Shown: piece after piece, positions 34,350-44,412 of the stretch
Position numbering within the stretch: the stretch's first letter is position 1
Layout of the letters: every line of letters starts with the position of its first letter
From: Eulemur rufifrons
Taxonomy: Eukaryota > Chordata > Mammalia > Primates > Lemuridae
Direction: 5' to 3'
NCBI RefSeq assembly: GCF_041146395.1
Contig: NC_090989.1
Coordinates: 125,859,501 to 125,923,500, forward strand
DNA length: 64,000 bases
Translations under genes and position numbers: made by a program
Notes under the pieces: model-generated
Seen by the model: only the letters and a program-made list of their open reading frames with translations
The model's database searches: none
Told to the model about the DNA's origin: nothing

Positions 34350-34700
34350 TTTCAGACACACCAAAGTAGAGGAGATAGTAAAGTGACTTCGCATGCATCC
34401 ATCACCTGGCTTCAGTGACTGTCAACATTCTACTGTTGGCTTTTGTCTGCCCTCAACTTCTTTGTGTTGTTGCTGTTGTTTTTGCTGGTGTATTTTAAAG
34501 CAAATCCTAGAAATTATATCATGTCATCTGTAAATTCTTCAGTATATATCTCTAACAGATACATACTTCAACATGACCACAGTGTCATCATCATACTCAA
34601 CACAAGTAACAGTGATTCCCTAATATATCTAAGTCCCTTCACTGTTGTGTTCTTCCCCCGTGGCCTCAAAAGTCCACAGGTTGTATTAGGTGTGTAGGTT
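34350..34700. repeat. L1-like 3' fragment
   Basis: 'aaatttcagacacaccaaag', 'gcatccatcacctggcttca' and 'attttaaagcaaatcctaga' match a widespread old L1M-type segment. Family and orientation are not settled. Confidence 0.5.
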
Positions 34701-35149
34701 TTTTAAATCAATTCCACCTTCCTTCTGCTCTTCTGTATTTCAGGTAAACTGGTAATTAGACCTAGAGTTTATTTGTATTCACATTCAAGATTTTTTTTTT
34801 TTTTTTGCAAGACCAAATTATAAAGTGGTTACTTCCTGTTATATTAGACATATAACGTCTGTCCCACTTTTAATGTTGTTAAGATAGATCAGTGGTTTCA
34901 GCTTTTGTCAGCCTGATTCATCCAATATTAAAGGTCTCCATCAAACTTCCACCTAATTGTTTAAGCAGCCATTGATCATTGCCTGTATCTATTTTCTTAT
35001 TAAGGATTAATTATCCATTTCTATTCTTCCTGCATTTATTGCCTGTGATTCTTCTATAAATAACTGTCCCTCATCAGCTTGGATTACCTGAAATGAGTCT
35101 GTAAAGGAAAGGTAGGATCAATGCTTGATTTCTTTCCTTTATTCCTCAG

Positions 35150-35396
35150 TTAGCACTGTAGTCCCAGGCCGTGGATCACCGCCCAGGCTCCATGCCCGCT
35201 GCCTGTCCCCGCCCCCACCATGTCCGTGGAAAAATTGTCTGCCATGAAATTTAGCAACCGGGTCGTACAGCAGGAGTGGCTGGCGGGCAAGTGAAGCTTC
35301 CCCATCACTGGCATCACCGCCTGAGCTCCGCCTCATCTGTTGAAAATTGTCTTCATGAAACCAGTCCCTGGTGGCACAAAGATTGGGGACTGCTGA
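35150..35396 (-). mobile_element. MER1-like (hAT) element
   Basis: 'atcaccgcctgagctccgcc' and 'gaaaccagtccctggtggca..gattggggactgctga' are shared with MER1-type non-autonomous hAT copies. The segment 'gtccgtggaaaaattgtctg' occurs in the middle and again in altered form near the end, suggesting a rearranged copy. Confidence 0.6.
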
Positions 35397-35559
35397 ATTT
35401 TAGCACGTTATGAGTTGGTATTATTTTAAAGTGTCGTTATGAACTCAAGGCTTTTATGGATTTGGTTGTTTTTATCTATTGCAGTTAATTGTTCGATGCT
35501 CACTTATCTCAGGTTGCCCCTGCTGTGTCAGTGGCCCATACTAAGTCATGGGGCCAATG

Positions 35560-35930
35560 AGGTTTTGGCTCTTAAGAAGTGTAAAAAGTGCCCTAATAGA
35601 CAGGTGGGAGGAAAAGGAGATGAGTATAATGTTAGAAAGCCACATGAAGAAAGCGTTTCGTGGAGGAGGGACTGGTGAGCTGTGTGATGCTGCTGACAGG
35701 AGGAAAGATGGGTTCAGTGAGTGACCACTGAGTGTTGATTTGGCAACTGCAAGGTCACTGGTGATCTTGATAAGACGGATAGTGGGAGTGAAAACGCTGG
35801 AGTGGGTGTTTGGGAACAATTGGGAGGAAAGAAATTAGAATGAGTATAGATAATACTTTCAAAGAATTTTACTATAAAGAGAAAGAAAAAGATGGGGTGG
35901 TAGCTGGGAAGGGAAGTAGGGTCAAGAGAA
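35560..35930 (-). repeat. L2 body fragment, antisense
   Basis: 'gaaagcgtttcgtggaggag', 'gtgatgctgctgacaggagg' and 'aaggtcactggtgatcttga' follow the antisense L2 body. Confidence 0.6.
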
Positions 35931-35959
35931 CACAATTTATTTTACTCATTGGTTTATTG

Positions 35960-36160
35960 GTTTGTTTTTTAAACTTTATTTTAAAATTTTAGATTTAAAG
36001 AAGAGTTGTAAAGTTAGTACAGGGTTCCAGTATACCCTTCACTTAGCTTCCTTGAATGTTTAACATAACTATATAGTATATTTATCAAAACTGAGAAATG
36101 AGCAATATAGTTAAATTGGTACAGTACTATTAACTAAACTACAGTTTTTCTAATATGAGA
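35960..36160. repeat. L1-like 3' fragment
   Basis: 'aagttagtacagggttccag', 'acccttcacttagcttcctt' and 'agtactattaactaaactac' match an old L1 3' segment. Confidence 0.55.
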
Positions 36161-36259
36161 GAAATGACAGCCTGATTATATGGAAAGCTATGGAAGAGTC
36201 ATTCAGTGGGACTACAGTTGGGAAAGTTACAACTTTTTCTAGGGAATGACAAATTGATT

Positions 36260-36320
36260 AACTGTCATTTATTGAGCATCTGTTATGTGCAATCACTGAG
36301 CTAGACATTGAAGATAGGAA
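36260..36320 (-). repeat. L2 3' end, antisense
   Basis: 'tcatttattgagcatctgtt' then 'cactgagctagacattgaag'. Confidence 0.55.
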
Positions 36321-37159
36321 AGTATAAGACAAAGGTTATCCTGAGGAACAAGTTTTAAATACTTTGGGAAACAGTATTTTTTATGAAGCTAAAGAGTGAT
36401 AAATATCTTCTAGAAAGAACTCTATTATGCACTGAGAACATTTCAACAAGATTAAAAGTGAAAATGTTCTAGAGAAAAAAATGTGGTTTTTGCAAGCATC
36501 ACTGGTTGAAGGAGAAGCTGTAGAGGATGGAGACTAAGCAAGCCACTAGAGCGACAGATCCTGTGGGTGGGAGGGGCAGTGGGGAAATGCCACACATGCT
36601 CTGGAGGCAATGCTCAGGGGTGTTGTTACTACTGGACGCACAGCACAAGTACACAAGTGCGTGCAGCGAATGTCAAACAATCCAAGGTCATGTGTCCCCT
36701 GAGAATTTTTTCTTTTTGAATGGAAAACAGCAATTTCCTTCATTCCTGGGTATTGCAGATGATCGTATGCTGATAATTTAACCTGAGAGCTATTATTTCA
36801 TTTATTTTAAATAAAACTCAAAGAAGTGTACTGTTCTCATCTTAGAGAAAATAGCGAGATGTCTTGTCTTTAATATTACTCTTTCCTAATACGCACATAA
36901 ACTATCAGTGTGGTGATGACACGTAAAGATACCTGCTAACCCGCCATCAAATCAAGGCATGCATTTTTAAATGTTTTGTGCTCAGGAATCCAAATTTTTC
37001 TAGTTATTGAACAGCCATCTTAATCTGGTATGTTTTGAGTTATTAAAACCCTGCATGAGCCTATAAGCCTAACCTAGTCCCTTCCATCTCATCCCCGTGT
37101 ACCATTTTGCTATACTTGAGCATAAAAAAGTTTCATCTATTCCTTTTTTTTCTTTTTTG

Positions 37160-37790
37160 ATTACCTGACACATGTGACCGCAAAAAATTAAATATCAAAG
37201 TATGTACAGTAAAATGCTGAAGTCTCCCCCATCCCATTCCCTCACCTAGAAGGAACCTCTGTATAAAGAGCTTGCTAGGTATCTTTTAGACATCTGTTAG
37301 TGCGTTAACCCTACATACATGTACAGCTACGTGCGATTGTGTTGTGCATCGCATTTTTTAACACACTCCAAATTATGTCCTCAGTGTTTGGCTATTACAA
37401 ACAATATTACAGTTAACAAACTTGCTCTTATAACTTTTCTGTACATATTCCTGTAAAATTACTAGTGTTATTTCTGGATCAAAAATTGACTGGTAGCACC
37501 AGATTATCCTACAGAATGCCTAATAAATTTATATTCTAACAGGATATGAAAGTGCCCATTTTTGGCCAACACTAGATGTTCTTAGTCTTTAAATATTTTA
37601 TTCCTGAAACAGTTGAAGATGACTTTTTTAATTAACAATTTTCTGATTGTTCTATAGCATTTTTTTCCCTGAAGTTTTTAGCCATTCCTGTTTCTTCTTT
37701 TGAGAATGGCATATTCCTGTTACATGTCCATTTTAATGTCTTAGTGATTTGTAACTCTTTATAAAAATAAAATGAGTGCTAATCCTTTGT
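37160..37790 (-). repeat. L1-like 3' region, antisense
   Basis: 'ttatttctggatcaaaaatt', 'aaagtgcccatttttggcca' and 'taaaataaaatgagtgctaa'-type text resemble reversed old L1 3' ends. Confidence 0.5.
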
Positions 37791-38593
37791 CTGTTAGATA
37801 TATTGCAAGTAGAGTAAAAATCCAACGAGGCTCATCTGTTCTTAGAGACTGTATGAGCCTAGAGAGAAGAAACAGAACAGGAAGCAGATTGGTTGGGTGT
37901 GTGTTGTGATGGAAGGAACTTGGTGCCAGACTTCAAAAACCCTAAATCATCCCCCATTCTACAACCTGCTGCCTGTATGACTCATTCCGCCTCTCTCTGT
38001 AACCTGCTTTCCTCTGTCACGTGGGTGAGACGATGCAATTTAAAATCCCTTTACAATTTCACGGTGGAGAGAGATCAAGGTTGACCATTCCAGTGAGAGA
38101 TGATGAAGGAATATCTTAACTGTCTTCAAATATTTGATTAATTTTTGCAGTGACTATTTGTATTTCCAGTGTTGACAGAATAAGAAGAAATGGTCTTGGA
38201 CTGAAGCAAGAGAAGAGTTTAGTTTGATGTAGAGGACTTTTGGACTATACTGCTGATTAAATTCTTGAGTCGGGTCCCAAGGAGAAATGGTGGAATCACC
38301 ATTAATAAAAAATAAAACTGACATTTGCCCATTGGGGTTTAAGGTGGACTTGACTGAGACAAGGCTGGATTGATAGTTCCCCAGCTTCAGAAAAAGGAAT
38401 TTTAGACTGTTCTTAGGCATTTTGTGGATCCAGAAACTGCTGAGTTTGCTGGTGGTTCGTTCTTCTAAAATGATTTTCTTGTTCTTTTTGTTGAGGAATC
38501 AACAACATAGGAAGTACCCAGGATGGAGTTTCATGAACACAGAGGTCCATTATAGGCAACATTTGAATGCTTATCCTGATAAGTGAAATATAG

Positions 38594-38895
38594 TTTGTTT
38601 TTTTTGTTTTTAGATACAGGGTCTCACTCTGTCCTCCAGGCTTCAGTGCAGTGGCATCATCATAGCACTATAATCTCTAATTCCTGGGCTTAAGCGATCC
38701 TCCTGCCTCAACTTGTGGAGTAGGTAGGACTACAAGCACGTGCCACCATGCCCAGCTATTTTTTTTTTTTTTTTAATTTTTTATAGAGACGGGGTCTCGT
38801 TATGTTGCCCAGTCTTGGTCTCGAATTCCTGGCCTCAAGTGAACCTCCCGCCTCAGCCTCCCAAAGTACTGGGATTATAGGCATGAGCCGCCACA
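38594..38895 (-). mobile_element. AluJ-like copy, antisense
   Basis: T-rich start, 'gcagtggcatcatcatagca', a second T run in the middle (38760-38774), and 'ccaaagtactgggattatag' near the end. It is more diverged than the Alu at 19.4 kb and lacks the lemur-specific middle text, so it is an older dimer. Confidence 0.85.
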
Positions 38896-39569
38896 CAATT
38901 GTTATATATTTCTTATCATTAAGCCTTTATATTATTTAGAGGCAGCAGAAAAATCCAAATCCATACTGAACTTAATGACTAGGGAGCAACACATTTAAAT
39001 AGAGGTGTTAAGTTTTACTGCATTGTTACAGGGTGAAAAACTTTTCTTCTTTCATTAGTCAACCAACATGGGACCATGTTTTGAAACCATCTCTGGATAA
39101 GTGAATCCCTTTACCTGCTTTCCAGGATAGTCCCCACAGTCCTGGGGTGGTTACCTGTGCCTGACTGAAGACAAGGCTGTAACTGCCAGCATTACTACTA
39201 AAAATCCTTCTGGGGTAGAGCTCAGGCTCTGCCCTGCAGACCCAAGACAGATGATTCCCTTTGTACTACCACACGCGTAACTGTGGCACGTCCCCCACCA
39301 GCTGCTGCGGTCTCCCAGCAACTCCCTTCCTTCCAAAAATTAAAGACAAAGTTCACTGGGTCTTAAGAAAGCTATCAAGACTTCAGGTTTAATGACTTTG
39401 TTGACTAATGTTGAATTCACTCAACCTCTGAAAACTAATCCATGTGAGAGGTTCTAGAAAAGTTCTGAACAACAGCAATATCACTGGAGTATTTATTACT
39501 CTGAGGAACTGGCTTTGATTAGGTTCTCATCTGGTTCTAATAGGTTGGTAGCTTCAATACCTCCCTCGC

Positions 39570-39900
39570 TCCCTAGTCATCTGCAAAATCCAGTCAGTTT
39601 TTGCTCCTAAGTAACTCTAAAGTCTGTCCCCTTCTCTACTAAGGTACAAGCCACCAACACACCCACCTGGACTAAAACACTGGCCTCTTAACTTGCATCT
39701 TTGCACGCTCTCTGGGCCCCCTGCACGTTATTCTCATTCAGTAGCCAGAAAGATGTTTTTAAAAAATTCAAATCTAATGTTATTTTCCTGCTTAAAACTG
39801 ATCGATGGTCTCCCATTATTCTTACAAGGACCAGAATCCTTATCGTGGTTCACAAGGCCCTTCTGCATTGCCATCTTCCCAGCATCTAGCACAGTGGCGT
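39570..39900 (+). repeat. L2 fragment
   Basis: 'tagccagaaagatgttttta', 'ctgcttaaaactgatcgatg' and 'ttcacaaggcccttctgcat' follow the L2 sense text for its 3' half. Confidence 0.6.
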
Positions 39901-41149
39901 AGGAATTAAAAAATGTATATCTCTATAGTGAATACTCTCGCAGTCTGGCTGCCTCTGCTGGAGGGAAGCGCCACACCGCACGGTTCTGCAAGGGCTGGGG
40001 AAGCAAGCACTCACCAACCAGGGTTAGTTTCTTAGTCTGGCCACAGAAATGATTGTTATCAACAGGAACCTGTGGTGAACATCATTTTGCTTCCTTCTCT
40101 GGCAACAGCCACCTCAGAAATACCAGCCAAAGGCTCGCTGGGTCTTGTCCTTAGGTCTGACGTGCACATGCTTCCCTATTCCAAACGCCGGGAGCCAGGT
40201 ACAGGAAACCCAGACTCTCCTGGGAAGCCACACCAGTCGTCTTTGCGGGTCACTGAGCGGGCAGAGACCTAGTCACCGGGGGCCCACCTGCACTGCTCAC
40301 GCAGCCAGCTCCCAGCGCTGCTGGCGGGGAGTCAGTGCTGAGCTCCTGGCTGTGCACGCCCGGTGTCCTCGCCTCTTCCCCCTGTTGCCAACTCTTTTGG
40401 GACTTCATCTTTAATCCCAGGCTGCTGTGAGCCCCAGCAGGACAGAGCCTGGGTCGCACTGCAGCACTGTTCCCACACGGGAAGAGCTGCGCCAGAACGT
40501 GTTGCTTGAGTGATGAGTTTGGGGTCAACACATTCCTACTAATAAGCACTGCTACGTCTGAGAGCTATTCCTGAAAGACATTTTGTGGTTCAGATCGGGC
40601 CATGATTAATATGTTTAGGTTAGCGTTCTGATAAAATGTGCTTCATAAGAAATAAATTAGAATGCCTCCTGCTAATGTTTTTTGGAAGCTACTCCTACTA
40701 AGCATCAACAACTCAAGTGAAGTATCATCAATTTGGAGATTTCAAAAAAACCCAGACAAGGATTTGACTCGTGTTTATCTTTTTGTTACTTATAAACCAC
40801 TAACAAATTGATGCTCTATAAATATTACTATAGTAATTCCTTTAGTTAAGATGGCCTATACTATGCTTTAGTAATTAAACCTCAAAATCTCAGTGGCTTA
40901 GCATAGCAAAGGTTTATGTCATGCCCATGTCATGGTCCATCTTGAACTATGTATGCCAAGGGTGTTGGAGGTGAAGGGCTGGGATGTTTTTAAAAGTCAG
41001 GCCCAGAAGTAGCCTACATCACGTCTGCTCACGTCCCACCGCCAGTCTTGTGGCTCCACACTGCAGGAGAGGCTGGGAAGTACACGATACACGTCCGTGG
41101 ATATTGGGTGAGCACGAACAGTCTCTGTCACATTGATCACCTGTCAGCA

Positions 41150-41300
41150 TTATGATTAACTGCTACCCACGGGGTGCTTCCCATGGACCAAGCACTTTAC
41201 ACACATCTTATTAATCCTCACAAAAGTCCAGTGATGTGGGTGCCGTTAGCCCTATTTCACACTTGCGGAGATGATGCTCAGAGGTGTGAAGAAATTAACT
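41150..41300 (-). repeat. MIR, antisense
   Basis: 'caagcactttacacacatct', 'taatcctcacaaaagtccag' and 'gatgatgctcagaggtgtga' in order. Confidence 0.75.
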
Positions 41301-41988
41301 TGAGGCTGTATGTGTAGATTGTGTCCAGTTAGCTTCCTTACCAGCTCTGTCCAATTCCAAAGCCCAGCTGGGCTTTTCTGCTACACCAAGTCCCATATAA
41401 AAGTCTTACTGCTCCAATAACATAGGTTGCCTTAGGCTTTCCGTATGTCAATACTTCGACCTTGTGGCTGTCTGCACTTGAGAGCAATATACCTGTGTTT
41501 GTTTAAGCAGATCTGGTAAGAATTCCTCTCCTTCCCCTCATTGCCCTGTGAGTGACACTAAACTCCATCCACTACCCTCTCCTGAACCTCTGGAGGTGAA
41601 GAGGTTGAAAACACTTTCCCCGTGAAAGAATTAGATTGGAATTCAGCCACAGCTTCATAGGAACATCCCACTTCAATCACTTGCTCACCCTAGAACCCCA
41701 CATTGCCTGCAGACCCACTGTGATTGCCGCAGCCCCAAAGACTGACTGCTACATGCATAAGCCTCCTTGTGCAGCTTTGACTATTCCTGCGACCTTGTCA
41801 GTGCAAACGACGGCCTTAAACCCTATTGGCAATCACAGGAAAATAAAATTTCCTTCAGGAATAACCCTATTTGAAATTACACTCAGGATGTTTGGATTGG
41901 GTTTTAGGACCTTGGTTATTTACCATTTGTAAAAAGCATTTTATCTCACAAGGGCAAGCTGTGATTCAATTCACTGAGATCCTGTGGC

Positions 41989-42147
41989 CAGTGGTACTCA
42001 ACCTTGGCTGCACCTTGGGACCCCGCAGGGAGCTTTTAAAAATCCCAACCCCCACCCATGCAAGGCTCGGCGGGTAGGCCCTGGGCAGCCGGATTTTTTA
42101 AAGCTCCCCTAGTGATTCCAAGGTGCCGCCAATTTGAGAACCTCCAC
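41989..42147. mobile_element. MER5-like hAT element
   Basis: It starts cagtggtactcaaccttggc and ends with the inverted 'caatttgagaacctcca'. The ends form the known MER5 inverted repeat. It is about 160 bases with no coding capacity. Confidence 0.75.
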
Positions 42148-42677
42148 GGTAGACAGATACTTTGCCAGAATCAGCAGGGATGGGGAGAAGCAAGGGAGAA
42201 AAAAACGAGACCTTCAGGAATTGTTAGCCTGACACTAGGGCCAAACTCCCTGAGGAATTCAAATTAGTTATAGTCACCTTTAATTCTTTTTTCCCCACAG
42301 CAAATACAGCCAACATAAATGTCATTTCCTTATTGAAAAATGTACCCAAAGCTGAGTGATATAAGGCCCCCCCTCAGCCTTTTCAAAGTTGTGGGCAGTT
42401 TTTCGTCCTAGCCTTTTGCTGACTAGCATATTTTTTAAAGTCATGAGCCTTTAAAATATGTGCCGAGAGATATTTTTATTAAATCAAAATGCTGTACAGA
42501 TATTAACTGAGTATAATTGTGGAAAATGTCATTTTAAAATAGTTGTCCTCTGAACAGGGCCTTTAACCGTCTTAAGCTCTGAGTGTTAGTGGGGAATTTG
42601 TCAAGAGGAAACAACTGTACGATGTGGCTGTACAAGGGCTTTCAATTCTGCTCTATAAACATATGTTACAAATGTGG

Positions 42678-42683
42678 TTTATT
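42678..42683 (-). terminator. RFTN1: distal RFTN1 polyadenylation signal candidate
   Basis: TTTATT on + is AATAAA on -, followed on the - strand by ccacatttgtaacatatg with T/G-rich sequence beyond. It is about 1.33 kb after the stop codon. It competes with the proximal candidate at 43063-43068. Confidence 0.45.
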
Positions 42684-43062
42684 TTAATAAACTTGCAACC
42701 AAAAGAGACTTTCCTCAAATAATTTGTTGATGTGGGTTTTTCTGTTTGTTTTAAAAAGGTATTTGTCTCCAACCCACCCTCCACCCCCCAGGCACGGGAG
42801 GTGCCAAGCCCCGTACTTACGTGGCGCATCTGAATTCCACTTTCCGTCGTCTTTCTACGAATGACGACAACGCACAGCATGCTTACCTGCTCTGCAGTTT
42901 TCCACAGAAGCTTCATTTTCTCCCCCAAAATCGTCCTGCTGCCAGGAGTTAGAAACTTATAAAAAGCCATTGGGGGCTGTAGGGTGGAGTCCTTTTGACA
43001 TTAGGGCAGGACTTTTCATGTGACATGATATACTACTCACAGTGCACTAAACTCATAGATGA

Positions 43063-43068
43063 TTTATT
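43063..43068 (-). terminator. RFTN1: proximal RFTN1 polyadenylation signal candidate
   Basis: TTTATT on +, reading caataaatcatctatgag on -, with ctgtgagtag as a possible downstream element. It would give a 3' UTR about 0.4 kb shorter than the distal site; both could be used. Confidence 0.4.
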
Positions 43069-44010
43069 GCTTTAAGTAACTAAACAAGAAAGAGAATAGA
43101 CAGCTGTTGTTTTGGTCATGACAATCGGCCTTCTCTCTCCAAGATACGCCAGTTCCATCTACTTAAAGCCTTAACAATACTTTCTGGACAATATAAACAC
43201 ATGATAGACACAGCATACATGGGTAACAACTTGGCCAATGATACACTGATTAAAATAGCACATAAGAAGGGCACCAACCAGTCTGGATGCCCTGAAATGA
43301 CAAAAGTGACATATGTGTGTTCATACGATGTGCTGAATACAAAACCTTTAAAAATTTTTTGGCATTAATACTAACACAGAATACTTTCTTCAACATTCTG
43401 CAAGAGCAGGTGCAGACACAGAATTACCTACTTCCAGATTACCAGTATCTATAGCACTACTTTGAGAACCTCCTCTCCCGGATGTCGTTTTCTTTGCCAA
43501 AGCAGCAGGGTCTGCGGGGTTTAGGTGGAGAAGGGCAGCTGACAGAGCTCCGGGGGTTAAAAGTCACCAAGCAGCTGCAAGGGATGGACTGCCCCGACAG
43601 TGTGTGGGAGTGAACAACGGCCTTGGTTTGTAGCCAAGGACGCCCATGGATTTGACCTGAATGCTCCCTGGAGGCCCTGCAGGGGGGACAACGGCACTGG
43701 ATGGTCCAGACCCTCCCGCGAGAGGAATGATGGAGCCAGGGCTGGGCCTCCAGCCGCGAGCTCTAGAGGAAATAACCTGGCCTCTCGTGTTCTAGCACAG
43801 GGTCATTAATGACACCTTTCCAATGGATGTGCAAAACCCAACACTGTCAGGGCCCTGGCCCTCAGAGGGCCCAGGGAGCTCACAAGGGGAGGTCAAGCCA
43901 AGCCAAAAGTTAGCAACACAACACCAGGGCAAACCAGCCCCCAAACCAGCTGTCAGCAAGGTGTCTCGGGTTTGCCAGCTCATCTAGCTTCATCACCAAC
44001 GGCCTGAAAC

Positions 44011-44412
44011 TCAGTGTTCTGCTGTAGCTGGCTCCCCAGCGACTTCCTCGGCACCCCCACCCTTGGCCTCCTCTCCAGGATCAGAGTGCCCAGTGCAGTC
44101 CCCTGCCGGGACCCTGCTATGGCCGGCAGGACCATTCTGCACGGCCCGGCCCTCCACACCCCCCACGCACAGCTGGCCGACAGGTGACAGTTGTTCTTCC
44201 TTGACCTCTTGGACAGGGACCCTCATCTCAGAGGCCCCGCCCTCCTGCTGCCCACCCAGGGGCACGCAGTTTCCCACGTCTCCAGCTTTGGAAAACTGGT
44301 CTTCTAAGTTCTTCTCGTTTTCTTCTGCTTGTCGCTTGTCTCTGGCACTTTTACCTTTGGATTTCCTCATCTGCCTGCTGTGCATGTCTTCTCGGGAGAA
44401 TCGCCACTGAAA
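44011..44412 (-). CDS. RFTN1: RFTN1 last coding exon
   Basis: The exon follows ggtttctag on the - strand and encodes FQWRFSREDMHSRQMRKSKG and so on, with TGA at 44013-44011. The first part is basic (RKSKGKSARDKRQ) and a Glu-rich EENEKNLEDQFSKAGD stretch follows. The last 80 residues are Gly/Glu/Val-rich and probably disordered. A second AG six bases further in (tttcag) forms a tandem acceptor; its use would drop Phe-Gln. I chose the first AG because the FQWRF start agrees with the human protein as I recall it. Confidence 0.95.
   Translation of the reverse strand, partial: FQWRFSREDMHSRQMRKSKGKSARDKRQAEENEKNLEDQFSKAGDVGNCVPLGGQQEGGASEMRVPVQEVKEEQLSPVGQLCVGGVEGRAVQNGPAGHSRVPAGDCTGHSDPGEEAKGGGAEEVAGEPATAEH

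Larger units (their letters stand above)
32127..42659. other. intergenic region between the OXNAD1 and RFTN1 3' ends
   Basis: No exon, RNA gene or promoter is seen in this 10.5 kb. Repeats are MIR (33575-33800), L2 (33860-33965, 35560-35930, 36260-36320, 39570-39900), L1-like pieces (34350-34700, 35960-36160, 37160-37790), a MER1-like element (35150-35396), an AluJ-like copy (38594-38895), a MIR (41150-41300) and a MER5-like element (41989-42147). Stretches 32127-33570, 36320-37150, 37800-38590, 38900-39560 and 39900-41140 hold nothing I can name. Confidence 0.75.
42660..44010 (-). other. RFTN1: RFTN1 3' untranslated region (end uncertain)
   Basis: Sequence after the RFTN1 stop on the - strand. 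Two AATAAA signals on the - strand could end it: TTTATT at 43063-43068 (about 0.95 kb UTR) and TTTATT at 42678-42683 (about 1.35 kb UTR). I took the farther one as the outer limit. No repeat is recognisable in 42.66-44.0 kb, which fits transcribed, conserved UTR sequence. Long frames here on the + strand are chance. Confidence 0.55.

Noticed and set aside
35139..35336. - strand frame with Arg/Gly-rich start
   Set aside because: It is inside a MER1-like transposon remnant and has no coding evidence.
39930..40480. Possible CpG island or promoter in the intergenic region
   Set aside because: The stretch is moderately GC-rich but CpG is not frequent by eye, and no transcript start or exon follows on either strand.
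44063..44410. 115-codon + strand frame opposite the RFTN1 last exon
   Set aside because: It is the antisense shadow of the RFTN1 coding exon; GC-rich coding sequence often leaves the opposite strand open.
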